This document shows, in pieces, positions 28,797-37,875 of a stretch of DNA of 64,000 nt; the first letter of the stretch is position 1; each line of letters opens with the position of its first letter. The stretch comes from an uncultured Clostridia bacterium (lineage in GTDB: Bacteria > Bacillota > Clostridia > Christensenellales > UBA1242). Made by a program: the position numbers and the translations under genes. Location: positions 29,210-93,209 of the forward strand of contig CALWEJ010000005.1 in the NCBI GenBank assembly GCA_944377165.1. Reading direction: 5' to 3'. The notes below the pieces were generated by a model. The model saw only the letters and a program-made list of their open reading frames with translations, ran no database searches and was not told the origin of the DNA.

Positions 28797-29255
28797 ATGA
28801 AAAGTTTTTTGAAAATTATTATTAGTATAATTTTAGTTTTGGTGATAGACCTTGTCACCAAACATTTTTTATTTGAGATTGACTATTATAATCTTATTCC
28901 TAACGTCGTTTCGATTGCGTCTAATGGGGGCAATACGGGGGCAGGATTTGGAATTTTTGCAGGATATACTATCGAATTATCAATAATTAGCGCAATAATG
29001 ATAATCGCACTACTTATTTACAATTATTTTGTGAAAAACAAAAATACTTTTTACTGTATAGGTATGGGATTTGTTTTAGGCGGAGCGGTAGGAAATTTAG
29101 TAGATAGAATTTTTTTAGGTTATGTACGTGATTTTATATATTTAGACTTTTGGACAAGTTTTCCGGTATTTAATTTTGCCGACTCTTTTCTTTGTATAGG
29201 CGCGGTTATGTTAGTAATTTTTATTCTATTTATGGGGAAGAAGAATGAAAAATAA
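28797..29255 (+). CDS. lspA: Lipoprotein signal peptidase (signal peptidase II)
   Basis: A 152-residue membrane aspartyl protease with four hydrophobic helices that cleaves signal peptides of diacylglyceryl-modified prolipoproteins. The conserved features are DLVTKHFL near residue 18, NTGAGFGIF (about 46-54), GGAVGNLVDRI with Asp103, and FNFADSFLCIGA with Asp129; the last two aspartates are the catalytic pair. It starts one base after the sepF stop and its end overlaps rluD by 11 bases. Confidence 0.95.
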   Translation: MKSFLKIIISIILVLVIDLVTKHFLFEIDYYNLIPNVVSIASNGGNTGAGFGIFAGYTIELSIISAIMIIALLIYNYFVKNKNTFYCIGMGFVLGGAVGNLVDRIFLGYVRDFIYLDFWTSFPVFNFADSFLCIGAVMLVIFILFMGKKNEK

Positions 29256-30144
29256 GTATATATATGTTGGGGACGGAATTAGGTTAGACGTTTTTTTGGT
29301 AGAGAAGACAGGCTTAAGTAGAAACTATATTAAAACGTTGAACGATGAAAATCATATTTCAGTAAACGGAAAATCTGTAAAGGCAGGTTATAACTTAAAA
29401 CAAGGCGACGAAGTAGAGATTGAAGAAAAACCGATTGAACAAATTTCGGCAAAGGCGGAAGATATTCCATTAAATATTGTTTATGAAGACGATGATTTGT
29501 TAGTTATTAATAAGCAAGTTGGTCTAGTCGTTCACCCTTGCGCTACTACTAAGTCACACACTTTAGTAAATGCACTTTTGTACCACATTAAGAATTTGTC
29601 AACTATTAATGGTGTTTTGCGTCCGGGCATTGTCCATAGACTTGACAAAGATACAGGCGGACTAATGCTAGTAGCAAAGACAGATTTTGCGCATAAAATT
29701 CTTTCAAATCAGTTAAAAGACAAAACACTAAATAGGGAATATAAAGCCTTAATTAAGGGAAGAATAAAAGAAGATTTTGTTGTCGAAGGCTATTTAGGTA
29801 GAAATCCTAAGAACCGCGAACAAATGGCACTAGTAGATGAAAAGAATGGTAAATATAGTAAAACAATATTTACAGTAGATAAAGTTTTTGACCATTACAC
29901 ACTACTTAATTGCAAATTAACTACAGGTAGAACGCATCAAATACGCGCACACTTAAAATCAATTAATCATCCTATCGTAGGTGATAAATTATATGGCGGA
30001 CTTGACCCTAATATTAAAACAAATGGACAATTATTGTTTGCTTATAAAATACAGTTTATTCACCCTAGAACGCACGAATTAAAAGAGTTCCAAGTGCCAC
30101 TCGAGGAAAATTTTCAAAAAATAATTAATAATTTTGTTGTATGA
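29245..30144 (+). CDS. rluD: RluD-family 23S rRNA pseudouridine synthase
   Basis: A 299-residue protein with an N-terminal S4 RNA-binding domain (about residues 10-65) and an RluA/RluD catalytic domain with HRLDKDTGGLMLVAKT, Asp134 being the predicted nucleophile, and GRTHQIRAHL near residue 230. Such enzymes convert uridines of 23S rRNA to pseudouridine. The linkage lspA-rluD is widely conserved. GGGGAAGAAG precedes ATG 29245 inside lspA. Which uridines it modifies cannot be told from sequence. Confidence 0.9.
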   Translation: MKNKYIYVGDGIRLDVFLVEKTGLSRNYIKTLNDENHISVNGKSVKAGYNLKQGDEVEIEEKPIEQISAKAEDIPLNIVYEDDDLLVINKQVGLVVHPCATTKSHTLVNALLYHIKNLSTINGVLRPGIVHRLDKDTGGLMLVAKTDFAHKILSNQLKDKTLNREYKALIKGRIKEDFVVEGYLGRNPKNREQMALVDEKNGKYSKTIFTVDKVFDHYTLLNCKLTTGRTHQIRAHLKSINHPIVGDKLYGGLDPNIKTNGQLLFAYKIQFIHPRTHELKEFQVPLEENFQKIINNFVV

Positions 30145-30182
30145 ATATGATTTTTATGATATAATAAACATATGGAGGATAT

Positions 30183-30440
30183 ATGAAAGGTAAGGGTTTA
30201 GTGAACTTCTTAGCATATCTTGCAATAATTTTAATTGCAGTTGCTTTAATCTTAGGTGTTATTTTGTCAAGAGTAGGCATCAGTGCTACAGTTGTAAGTG
30301 CTATGACTTTGGTTGCGCAATGTATAGCTTACGCTATTACCGCTGTATTCGCTTTTGCGTTTGCTAAAGGCAAGAATATCGGTTTTATGATAGCACTTAT
30401 CATTGCAGTAATATTAATTATTGTAATGTTGTTCTTATAA
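30183..30440 (+). CDS. Small membrane protein
   Basis: An 85-residue protein with three hydrophobic helices and few charged residues; no family recognised. GGAGG precedes ATG 30183, and TATAAT at 30060-30065 counted from 30000 (that is 30160-30165) is a likely -10 box. It ends one base before the next membrane-protein gene, so the two probably act together. Confidence 0.65.
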   Translation: MKGKGLVNFLAYLAIILIAVALILGVILSRVGISATVVSAMTLVAQCIAYAITAVFAFAFAKGKNIGFMIALIIAVILIIVMLFL

Positions 30441-30441
30441 G

Positions 30442-30783
30442 ATGAAAAAGTTTAATATTAAACTCACCATTTCTTTGGTGAGTTTCTTTATAAGTTTAAT
30501 ATTATTGATTTTTAGTGGTGGGAACAGGGTATGTATAGGCATTGCGTGCTGGCTGTTGGCACTAGCACTAGTGTTTTTCACTTTATCTAGAAGGGAAAAT
30601 ACTAATGAATTATTAAAAAACTTAGATGAAGAAATCGAACTTTCAAGTCAAGATGACGAAGATGATAGTATTGATTTAGAGGGCGAAAGGCATAAATTAG
30701 TTAAAAATATTAAACGTACGACATTTACTATGTATTTTTGCGCAACACTTTTAGTAATTGTTGGAATTTTTGCGTTCATTTAA
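30442..30783 (+). CDS. Small membrane protein with acidic loop
   Basis: A 113-residue protein with two N-terminal hydrophobic helices (about residues 8-50), a very acidic cytoplasmic loop (DDEDDSIDLEGE near 73-84) and a C-terminal helix. No family recognised. It is coupled to the preceding gene. Its first codons contain a perfect 9-bp hairpin (30460-30485), an odd place for one and possibly a partial terminator. Confidence 0.6.
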   Translation: MKKFNIKLTISLVSFFISLILLIFSGGNRVCIGIACWLLALALVFFTLSRRENTNELLKNLDEEIELSSQDDEDDSIDLEGERHKLVKNIKRTTFTMYFCATLLVIVGIFAFI

Positions 30784-30812
30784 TTGCAAAATTTAAAAAT
30801 GTGTGTTAAAAT
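30784..30812 (+). promoter_or_regulatory. Trigger factor promoter
   Basis: TTGCAA 30784-30789 and TAAAAT 30807-30812 with a 17-base spacer; AAGGAG follows before the start codon. Confidence 0.6.
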
Positions 30813-30833
30813 ATGCGCGTTTAAGGAGAAATT

Positions 30834-32120
30834 ATGAAATACGAATTAGAAAAAAAGGAAAATGGAATATTTGTTGCAAATATTAAAATAGAAAAGGATA
30901 TGTGGCAGGAAGCTTTAGATACTGCTTATGAAAAAAATAAGGGTAGATTTAATATCCCGGGATTTAGAAAAGGCCACGCACCTAGAAATATAATCGAAAA
31001 GACTTATGGTAAGGGCGCTTTCGTAAACGATGCTATTGACGAAGTTTACTACAAGGCATACACTGCAATTTTGAAAGAACACGATGAAGTTAAACCTGTC
31101 GATGCTCCTAGACTTGATATAAAGAATTTCGACGAAGATAATGGAGTAGAAATAGAATTAACTATTCAATGCGTGCCTGAATTTGAACTCGCTAATTACA
31201 AAGGTCAAACATTTACTAAACAAGAAGTTAAAGTGACAGATGAAGATGTAGAGAAAGAAATTAAGAACAACTTACTTCGTTCTTCTCGCTTAGTTGAGAC
31301 TAATAAAGCAGTTAAGAATGACGATTTTGTCACATTAGATTTCGATGGATATGTAGACGGTAAGCAATTCGACGGCGGAAAGGCTGAAAATTATCAATTA
31401 AAGATAGGTTCACACACTTTTATTGATAATTTTGAAGACCAACTTATTGGCTTAAATATTGGAGATAAGAAAGACGTTGTTGTCACTTTCCCTAAAGACT
31501 ATCACGAGAAATCTCTAGCAGGTAAAGAGGCTACTTTCAAAGTCGAGATTAAAAATGTTCGTGAACGCGTTATGCCAGAATTAAACGAAGAATTTGTATC
31601 AAACAGCACCGAATTCGAAACGGTTGAAGAATACAAAAATAGTGTTAAGGAAAAGTTAGTTAAAGAGGCAGAGAACCGCGCTGAAATCGAACTTGACAAC
31701 GATATGCTAGATAAACTCATCGATGATACAAGTTTCACTGCACCAGAAACTATGATAGACGAGGAATTTAATCGTCAAATCAATGGTATGACTAATCAAT
31801 TAAGATATCAAGGTTTAACTTTAGCCGACTATGCTAAATATGTTGGTAAGAGCGAAGAAGATTTCAAACAAGATATTAGAAATAATTGTGCAAGGAATGT
31901 TAAAGCTCGTCTTGTATTAGAAAAATTAATCAGGACTGAGAATTTAGATATTAAACAAGAAGATATCGACCAAAAAATCGAAGAACTTGCAAAAAATTCA
32001 GGTAAAACAGTGGAAGAATTTAAGAAGCAAGTTAATAATGATATGGTAAACAGTATTGCAAACGAACTTTTGATGAAAAAGATTGTTGATTTCCTTCATG
32101 CAAATAATACTATCAAATAA
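30834..32120 (+). CDS. tig: Trigger factor
   Basis: A 428-residue ribosome-bound chaperone and peptidyl-prolyl isomerase. The N-terminal ribosome-docking signature is NIPGFRKGHAPR (about residues 41-52). An FKBP-type domain follows (about 155-240: VTLDFDGYVDGKQFDGGKAENY), then the helical C-terminal substrate cradle. The order tig-clpP-clpX is the standard one. AAGGAG precedes ATG 30834. Confidence 0.95.
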   Translation: MKYELEKKENGIFVANIKIEKDMWQEALDTAYEKNKGRFNIPGFRKGHAPRNIIEKTYGKGAFVNDAIDEVYYKAYTAILKEHDEVKPVDAPRLDIKNFDEDNGVEIELTIQCVPEFELANYKGQTFTKQEVKVTDEDVEKEIKNNLLRSSRLVETNKAVKNDDFVTLDFDGYVDGKQFDGGKAENYQLKIGSHTFIDNFEDQLIGLNIGDKKDVVVTFPKDYHEKSLAGKEATFKVEIKNVRERVMPELNEEFVSNSTEFETVEEYKNSVKEKLVKEAENRAEIELDNDMLDKLIDDTSFTAPETMIDEEFNRQINGMTNQLRYQGLTLADYAKYVGKSEEDFKQDIRNNCARNVKARLVLEKLIRTENLDIKQEDIDQKIEELAKNSGKTVEEFKKQVNNDMVNSIANELLMKKIVDFLHANNTIK

Positions 32121-32141
32121 GTGAATTTTAGGAGGTAAAAT

Positions 32142-32720
32142 ATGATACCTATGGTTATTGACCAAGTTGGTAATGTCGAACGTAGTTATGATATATATTC
32201 ACGTCTATTAGAAGATAGAATTGTTTTCTTAACTGGTGAGATAAACGACCAAATGGCTAACACTATAGTTGCTCAATTAATATATCTTGAAGGTAAAAAC
32301 CCAGATAAGGATATATTTATGTATATCAACAGTCCGGGCGGAAGTGTAAGCGCTGGACTTGCGATATACGATACAATGCAATATATAAAGTGCGATGTAT
32401 CAACTATTTGTATTGGAATGGCGGCTAGTATGGCTGCAGTTATCCTTTCTAGTGGCACGAAAGGTAAGAGAATTTGCTTGCCTCATAGCGAGGTAATGAT
32501 TCACCAACCTCTCGGCGGTACACAAGGACAGGCTACTGATATTGAAATCCACGCAAAACATATTCAAAAGACACGCGAAATATTAAATAAAATACTTTCT
32601 GAGAATAGTGGTAAAGACGTTGACACTATTACTAAAGACACAGATAGAGATAATTTCTTAGATGCTAAACAAGCTTTAAAATATGGTTTGATTGATAAGA
32701 TTTTCAGCAAGCGCTCATAA
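32142..32720 (+). CDS. clpP: ATP-dependent Clp protease proteolytic subunit
   Basis: A 192-residue serine peptidase that forms the two-ring proteolytic barrel fed by ClpX or other unfoldases. The catalytic triad is Ser96 (GMAASMAAV), His121 (MIHQPLGG) and Asp170 (DTDRDNF), all at the positions expected of the mature enzyme, with almost no propeptide. AGGAGG precedes ATG 32142. A hairpin separates it from clpX, allowing partial independent control. Confidence 0.97.
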   Translation: MIPMVIDQVGNVERSYDIYSRLLEDRIVFLTGEINDQMANTIVAQLIYLEGKNPDKDIFMYINSPGGSVSAGLAIYDTMQYIKCDVSTICIGMAASMAAVILSSGTKGKRICLPHSEVMIHQPLGGTQGQATDIEIHAKHIQKTREILNKILSENSGKDVDTITKDTDRDNFLDAKQALKYGLIDKIFSKRS

Positions 32721-32725
32721 AATTG

Positions 32726-32751
32726 AAATGCAGACCATAAAGTCTGCATTT
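32726..32751 (+). terminator. Hairpin between clpP and clpX
   Basis: AAATGCAGAC (32726-32735) pairs perfectly with GTCTGCATTT (32742-32751), loop CATAAA. The T-tail is short, so termination may be partial, which would lower clpX relative to clpP. Confidence 0.5.
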
Positions 32752-32769
32752 ATTATGTATAGGGGGAAT

Positions 32770-34044
32770 ATGAAAGAAATAGATACAATTTGTTCATTTT
32801 GCGGACGCCCAGCACGTGAACTAACTGACATTATTAGTAATCCGGAAGGGGATTGCTTCATATGTAAAGACTGCCTTAATATTTGTCGTGACTTGATGGA
32901 CCTTAACCATAGGACAAAGGAAAGCGACAATAATAACTTTATAGATTTGCCTAAGCCACAAGAAATTAAAAACAAACTAGACGAATTTATTGTTGGACAA
33001 GACGAAGTAAAGAAAATATTAGCTGTTTCAGTTTATAATCACTACAAAAGAATTAATTATAATATGATTAAACGTAGCAATAATCAAGACGAAGTAGAGT
33101 TGGAGAAATCGAACGTCTTGCTTGTAGGACCTACAGGTAGCGGTAAAACCTTGCTTGCAAAGACACTTGCAAAGACTTTGAAAGTACCTTTTGCTTCAAG
33201 TGACGCAACTGCGCTAACTGAAGCGGGCTATGTAGGCGACGACGTTGAAAATATTTTGTTAAAATTAATCCAAAATGCAGACTATGATATAGAGAAGGCA
33301 CAACGCGGAATAATCTATATTGACGAAATCGATAAAATTGCAAGGAAGACTCAAAACGTATCAATTACGCGTGACGTTAGCGGAGAAGGAGTGCAACAGG
33401 CACTTTTAAAAATACTCGAGGGGACTATCGCGTCCGTTCCACCGCAAGGCGGAAGAAAACATCCGCAACAAGAAAATATTAAAATAGATACTACTAACAT
33501 ATTGTTCATATGCGGAGGTGCATTTGTCGGACTGGATAAAATTATTAGCGAACGAACAGGTGCTACTGCTCTTGGATTTGGCGCAGACGTGAAATCAAAG
33601 ACAGAGAATACTTCACTCAATAAATTCGAAGATATTCAACCGCAAGACCTTATAAAATATGGTATGATACCGGAATTTGTAGGGAGATTGCCTATTGTCG
33701 CAACACTAGACAGCCTAGACGAAAACGCACTAGAAAAAATCTTAGTAGAGCCTAAGAATGCAATAACAAAACAATATATACAAATGTTTAAGATGGACGG
33801 CATTGATTTGCAGTTTGACCCTAAAGCTATTAAAGCAGTCGCACGTAAAGCGATTGAATTGAAGACAGGTGCAAGGGGTTTAAGAACAATCCTTGAAGAA
33901 CGTATGTTAGATATAATGTACAGTGTGCATTTTGAAGACGATATTAAGAAAATCATTGTGACCGAAGACTTTATTACGAAGAAATCTAAACCGGAAATTA
34001 TTAAAGAAAAACCAATTAAACGAAAAACCAAACAGCCTGCATAA
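32770..34044 (+). CDS. clpX: Clp protease ATP-binding subunit ClpX
   Basis: A 424-residue AAA+ unfoldase with an N-terminal four-Cys zinc domain (CSFC ... CFICKDC), Walker A GPTGSGKT, pore loop GYVG, Walker [10 protein letters not shown], and the ClpP-docking loop LGFGAD. It unfolds tagged proteins and passes them to ClpP. ATG 32770 is chosen because AGGGGG precedes it; the in-frame extension to 32692 overlaps clpP and includes the intergenic hairpin. The basic tail KRKTKQPA overlaps the terminator, whose sequence is repeated after the next gene. Confidence 0.96.
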   Translation: MKEIDTICSFCGRPARELTDIISNPEGDCFICKDCLNICRDLMDLNHRTKESDNNNFIDLPKPQEIKNKLDEFIVGQDEVKKILAVSVYNHYKRINYNMIKRSNNQDEVELEKSNVLLVGPTGSGKTLLAKTLAKTLKVPFASSDATALTEAGYVGDDVENILLKLIQNADYDIEKAQRGIIYIDEIDKIARKTQNVSITRDVSGEGVQQALLKILEGTIASVPPQGGRKHPQQENIKIDTTNILFICGGAFVGLDKIISERTGATALGFGADVKSKTENTSLNKFEDIQPQDLIKYGMIPEFVGRLPIVATLDSLDENALEKILVEPKNAITKQYIQMFKMDGIDLQFDPKAIKAVARKAIELKTGARGLRTILEERMLDIMYSVHFEDDIKKIIVTEDFITKKSKPEIIKEKPIKRKTKQPA

Positions 34045-34059
34045 TAGGGCTGTTTTTGC
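34024..34059 (+). terminator. clpX terminator, first copy of a 32-bp repeat
   Basis: AACAGCC (34031-34037) pairs with GGCTGTT (34048-34054), then a short T-rich tail. Bases 34024-34055 recur at 34549-34580 with three differences, including the codons for KTKQP. Confidence 0.8.
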
Positions 34060-34204
34060 TTTCACACAACTTAGTTGTTAAATATTTAAAATTATTTATG
34101 TAAAGTAAATTATTCATAATTTTATTGTTTTTTTGCTTATATGATTACTATACTTGACAGCTATCAATCAATTTAAATAATAATCTGAAATGTAATTTAT
34201 TTTA

Positions 34205-34233
34205 TTGACAAATTGAAAAATTTTTAGTAGACT
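34205..34233 (+). promoter_or_regulatory. Promoter of the 34243 gene, near-leaderless
   Basis: TTGACA 34205-34210, 17-base spacer, TAGACT 34228-34233; the ATG is nine bases further on, leaving a 5' leader of 0-3 bases and no ribosome site. Confidence 0.6.
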
Positions 34234-34242
34234 CGACATAAT

Positions 34243-34569
34243 ATGAAAGTTGTAACAATTTGTGGGAGTATGCGATTTGAAAAAGAAATGAAAAAAATTG
34301 CTTGGGAACTAGAAACGATTAAAGGATATTCGGTTATTCAATGTGTTTATAATATAGAAAATAATTCTATTTCGGAAGAGCAACTTGTTAAATTGAATGA
34401 TGCTCATTATAAAAAAATTGACATATCTGATGCTATTTATGTGGTCAATATAAATGGGTATATTGGTTCACAGGTCAAAAAAGAAATAGAATATGCTTTA
34501 TCAAAAGAAAAAGAAATAATTTATTATGAAACAAAGGAGCAAAAATACAAAACTAAACAGCCTACATAA
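34243..34569 (+). CDS. Small nucleoside-deoxyribosyltransferase-like (DUF4406-type) protein
   Basis: A 108-residue protein with a Rossmann-like start MKVVTICGSMRF and the pattern DISDAIYVVNINGYIGSQVKKEIEYALSKEKEI, as in short nucleoside 2-deoxyribosyltransferase-like proteins. The catalytic role is unproven. Its last codons (YKTKQPT) and the terminator behind it repeat the end of clpX, so this gene seems to have been inserted next to clpX by recombination that duplicated the clpX 3' end. The mRNA is probably leaderless. Confidence 0.6.
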   Translation: MKVVTICGSMRFEKEMKKIAWELETIKGYSVIQCVYNIENNSISEEQLVKLNDAHYKKIDISDAIYVVNINGYIGSQVKKEIEYALSKEKEIIYYETKEQKYKTKQPT

Positions 34570-34580
34570 TCGGGCTGTTT
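34549..34580 (+). repeat. Second copy of the clpX 3'-end/terminator repeat
   Basis: 29 of 32 bases match 34024-34055. The copy encodes the KTKQP tail of the upstream gene and forms its terminator stem (AACAGCC with GGCTGTT). Confidence 0.8.
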
Positions 34581-34668
34581 ATATATTTTATATTTAGAAT
34601 AAATAATAAAACTAAACAATAAAAATACTTATTTATCAATATTTATGTTATAATATAAAAGGGGTAAA

Positions 34669-35376
34669 ATGAGAGCAATAATAGGTTTAGTTTCAAAACA
34701 TAATGAAATAAAAAGTAGGAGAACTGTCACTTTTATTAGTGATGAGATGAAAAATGCTATTTTTTCTAATGGAGGAATTGCAATAGGTATAATACCAAGC
34801 ACTAAAATAATTACCTTAGTCAACTCGAAAGAAGAATATGAAATTTTTAAACATATTGACCAATATTTTACAGAGAAAGAAAAGAGTGACTTAATACAAC
34901 AAATCAATATGTGCGACGGGATAATTTTGTCTGGAGGTAAAGAAAGCGACGCATATGAGATATGGATTGCAAGATACTGCTATGACAATGACATTCCTAT
35001 TCTAGGGATATGTGCAGGACATAATAATCTTGTACGAAGTGTGGGCGGAAGAACTAAAGAAGTCGAAAATCCGCAATTACACAATCAACCGAACCTTGAT
35101 TACGTCCATTCAATAGATATTGATAAAACTTCAAAGTTTTTTACTTTTGTTAATGTAGAAAATATGAAAGTCAATTCTAGACATAAAAACACTATCGCTG
35201 ACCCTGCGCATTTGAGTGTTGCGGCTTATGATGAATTTGGAAACATTGAAGTGACAGAAGATAAATTAAAAAAATGTTTTCTTGGTATGAGATTTCATCC
35301 AGAATCCTTATATTTAAACGATGAAATTCATAATAGAATATTTAAAAAGTTTATTGAAATTTGTAATAAGAAATAG
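34669..35376 (+). CDS. Class I glutamine-amidotransferase-like peptidase (C26, PuuD-like)
   Basis: A 235-residue protein resembling gamma-glutamyl-gamma-aminobutyrate hydrolases. It has DGIILSGGKESD (oxyanion strand region), the nucleophile elbow GICAGHNN and the catalytic His-Glu pair in MRFHPES. These enzymes hydrolyse gamma-glutamyl bonds of small molecules. The elbow is GICAG in place of the usual GICRG. TATAAT and AAGGGG stand just before ATG 34669. The substrate is unknown. Confidence 0.7.
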   Translation: MRAIIGLVSKHNEIKSRRTVTFISDEMKNAIFSNGGIAIGIIPSTKIITLVNSKEEYEIFKHIDQYFTEKEKSDLIQQINMCDGIILSGGKESDAYEIWIARYCYDNDIPILGICAGHNNLVRSVGGRTKEVENPQLHNQPNLDYVHSIDIDKTSKFFTFVNVENMKVNSRHKNTIADPAHLSVAAYDEFGNIEVTEDKLKKCFLGMRFHPESLYLNDEIHNRIFKKFIEICNKK

Positions 35377-35561
35377 TGAAATAATAAAATATAATAAGTA
35401 GATATTCAATCGATATCTTAAAATTAATATATAGAATTAATAAGATATATAATATTAAAAACAATAAATATTAAAATAAAAAATCAATAATCATTTAATT
35501 TTTTGAGCTAATAAAACATTTTATAATCACATTGGTAGAGAGTAAGATAGATTAAATTTAA

Positions 35562-35590
35562 TTTACAATTAAACTTTTCTTTTATATAAT
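35562..35590 (+). promoter_or_regulatory. Promoter of the Smr-like gene, leaderless
   Basis: TTTACA 35562-35567, 17-base spacer, TATAAT 35585-35590, then six bases to ATG 35597. No ribosome site is present. Confidence 0.6.
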
Positions 35591-35596
35591 AATGAT

Positions 35597-35938
35597 ATGA
35601 AGTTAATTACGATTGATATTAAGAGCAATAGGGAAACGGTTGCTCAAGCAATAGCGGAATTTTTAATTGAACTTGATTCGTACAAACAGGGCGGATTTAA
35701 GGTTATGAAAGTTATCCACGGATATGGTAGCCACGGAGTAGGCGGAGCAATTAAGCAAGCATTTTTGAAACAATGTAGAGATTTAAAAAATCGCGGTAAG
35801 ATTGAAGACTATGTTTGTTGTGACCAATGGACTCCTAAAAATGTGGTTAGGAAAATCGCTGTAAACTATTGTCCTGACCTTCTTGCGGACGGTGATTTGT
35901 TTATGTTAAACCCGGGTTGTACGATAGTAATTATTTAA
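35597..35938 (+). CDS. Small Smr-domain protein
   Basis: A 113-residue protein that is essentially one Smr domain: hydrophobic start KLITIDIKSN, then VMKVIHGYGSHGVGGAIKQAF with the family HGxG signature, then a Cys-containing second half. Smr domains are nucleases or nucleic-acid binders, fused to MutS2 or standing alone; recent work on relatives links some to ribosome rescue. The usual LDLHG start is missing (IDIKSN instead), so catalytic ability is uncertain. Confidence 0.7.
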   Translation: MKLITIDIKSNRETVAQAIAEFLIELDSYKQGGFKVMKVIHGYGSHGVGGAIKQAFLKQCRDLKNRGKIEDYVCCDQWTPKNVVRKIAVNYCPDLLADGDLFMLNPGCTIVII

Positions 35939-36073
35939 ATTTTAGTTTAATAATAAATTAGTAGTTTATAAAATAATTATTTTAATATAAGAAATTTATA
36001 AATATTCAAATATCTATCTAAATATATTTTATTTTTATCTAAAATTATGACATAATATTATAAAGGGGAAGTT

Positions 36074-37303
36074 ATGAGTAGTTCAAATAAAGAAAATGTT
36101 AAAAGAAAGTCTGGAGTAGGAGCATTTTTAGGCGGTTCATTTTTGGGATTTATTTTAGGTATAGCCGCTGTTGTAGGATTGTGCGTATTTGCATATTTTA
36201 ATGTATCAGTGTCGTGGATTAATAGTCATTTTAATACTAATATTGATGTTGGGAATGAAGACATTAATAAACTTACATTAAATGTAGCTGTATCGCACGC
36301 GGTTAATTTACTTAATAATACAGATAGTTATACACTTAACAATTTAAAAAGTGATTTTGGTATTGAGATTCCTAATGAGATAATGGGAATAGATATTTCG
36401 TCTTTGAAGTCAGTTCCTTTAACCGAACTTGCTACTAAAGCACAAGCATTAATCGGAAACGTCAGTGCGGACGAATTAAAAGAAGTAGTTGATTTGACAA
36501 GTATGGAAGATATACTTTCTACTGAAAAAACTTACTACTATAATTCTACTAACAGTTTATTATACGAAGATGCTGATTACACTATTGAAGCGCTCAGCAC
36601 TGACATTTATGAATATGATAGTGCAAATAGTGTAATTATATTGAAAGGTAAAACATATCCGCTTATTGAAAGTGGAGCACAGTCAACAATTTCTGTGGAA
36701 TTAAAGTACTTGCCACTATCTGAGGCAATTTCAAGTTTTACTAATGATTTAGGCGAAAATCTTACATTCGCTGATCTATCAAATTATGGAATTGTACTTC
36801 CTGACTATATTTTACAAGGCAATGAAGATAAGACCTTAAGCGAGATTCAACAAGTTATAGACAATGTTCGCGTCGCGTCTATATTAGGTTATAATTATGA
36901 TACGGTTAGTGGTAAAGTGTATTATTCGGACGGTACACCTGTCGAAGGAGTTTTGGGAGCAATAACAAAATATAAGATTTCTGAGCTTAATGAAGATACA
37001 ATAAATAATTTAACAGTTAATGATTTATTTGGGGATACGAGTGGAGCTTTAGGGTTAATTGATGGCAATACGACAATTAATCAAATACCTACTGCCTTAT
37101 CAGAAAAAATAAAGACTAGTACTGTCGGTGAATTAGTAGAAAATGGACTCGTAGAGATAGAAAATTATGATAATGTAAAAAATGAAACATTTACTATAAA
37201 TGGTGAAACAATCACATTTGAAAGTTTAACGTTGCAAGATATGTTTAAGCTGTTTGTTGATAATATTACAATTATTAGCTCGGCTAGTGACGTGCAAGCT
37301 TAA
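36074..37303 (+). CDS. Membrane-anchored exported protein with repeated L-x-D-L helical motifs
   Basis: A 409-residue protein. A basic cytoplasmic start is followed by one transmembrane helix (about residues 15-42) and an extracytoplasmic region. That region has recurring short units of the type TVGELVENGL, TLQDMFKLFV, TVNDLFGDTSG and PLTELATKAQAL alternating with beta-rich stretches. I do not recognise the family; the pattern resembles repeated domains in large membrane-tethered proteins of uncultured Clostridia. AAGGGG precedes ATG 36074. It may share a transcript with the structured RNA element that follows. Confidence 0.6.
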   Translation: MSSSNKENVKRKSGVGAFLGGSFLGFILGIAAVVGLCVFAYFNVSVSWINSHFNTNIDVGNEDINKLTLNVAVSHAVNLLNNTDSYTLNNLKSDFGIEIPNEIMGIDISSLKSVPLTELATKAQALIGNVSADELKEVVDLTSMEDILSTEKTYYYNSTNSLLYEDADYTIEALSTDIYEYDSANSVIILKGKTYPLIESGAQSTISVELKYLPLSEAISSFTNDLGENLTFADLSNYGIVLPDYILQGNEDKTLSEIQQVIDNVRVASILGYNYDTVSGKVYYSDGTPVEGVLGAITKYKISELNEDTINNLTVNDLFGDTSGALGLIDGNTTINQIPTALSEKIKTSTVGELVENGLVEIENYDNVKNETFTINGETITFESLTLQDMFKLFVDNITIISSASDVQA

Positions 37304-37312
37304 AAAATATAT

Positions 37313-37497
37313 TTGCACTTTTCTTAATAATTGTGATGCAAATGCAGCGACACAATCGCATATTTAGAGAAAAGTGCAATTATAATTAGCAGTAAGTAGT
37401 GGAGAAGGACATCAAGTGAGCTACTAACTTAGTGCAAGCAAAAATATGAATAATTTGTTATGAAATGATAGTTTAAAATACTATCATTTTTTTTATT
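37313..37497 (+). ncRNA. Structured RNA element ending in a strong terminator
   Basis: Three consecutive structures are visible. First, a perfect 12-bp stem TTGCACTTTTCT (37313-37324) with AGAAAAGTGCAA (37368-37379), enclosing ATTGTG/CACAAT. Second, GCA-TAAGT (37389-37397) with ACTTA-TGC (37427-37435). Third, the terminator AAATGATAGT/ACTATCATTT (37463-37489) with a T-run. No frame of note lies within. It does not match any RNA family I can recall (not SRP, RNase P or tmRNA). No convincing promoter is visible, so it may be the 3' part of the preceding mRNA. Confidence 0.45.
37463..37497 (+). terminator. Strong terminator before the rRNA promoters
   Basis: AAATGATAGT (37463-37472) pairs with ACTATCATTT (37480-37489), followed by a T-run. 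It insulates the 16S promoters from upstream transcription. Confidence 0.85.
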
Positions 37498-37731
37498 TAA
37501 AAGGAAAATGTTTTTTATTTGTTTCAATTTAATTGATTGAAAAAGCATAAAATCCTTTATATTAATGTAAATCATTTATATAGTATATAAGAATAAATAA
37601 GTTGAATGGAAATATTTTAGCTACAATGTTAGTTTAAACAGGGTTTGCATAACGTAAAATTCACTATTTTGTCCGAATATAAAGAAAATTAAAAAATTTT
37701 TAAAAAAATTAAAAAAATATATAAAAAACTG

Positions 37732-37760
37732 TTGACATAAAATTTTCATTATGATATTAT
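37732..37760 (+). promoter_or_regulatory. 16S rRNA promoter P1
   Basis: TTGACA 37732-37737, 17-base spacer, TATTAT 37755-37760, preceded by long A/T tracts like an UP element. Confidence 0.75.
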
Positions 37761-37846
37761 ACAAATGCTTGCGCTGAAGGAACGAGCAACACAAATTAAA
37801 ATTTTAGAAAATTTTCAAAAAAATTTAAAAAATTTTTAAAAAAGTG

Positions 37847-37875
37847 TTGACAAAGTTCATTTAATGTGTTATATT
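37847..37875 (+). promoter_or_regulatory. 16S rRNA promoter P2
   Basis: TTGACA 37847-37852, 17-base spacer, TATATT 37870-37875, again behind a long A/T tract. Tandem promoters are usual for rRNA genes. The following 190-base leader contains short hairpins and the 5' arm of the processing stem. Confidence 0.75.

Noticed and set aside
32692..32769. A 26-residue N-terminal extension of ClpX
   Set aside because: It overlaps clpP and the intergenic hairpin, while AGGGGG precedes ATG 32770, where the zinc domain begins normally.
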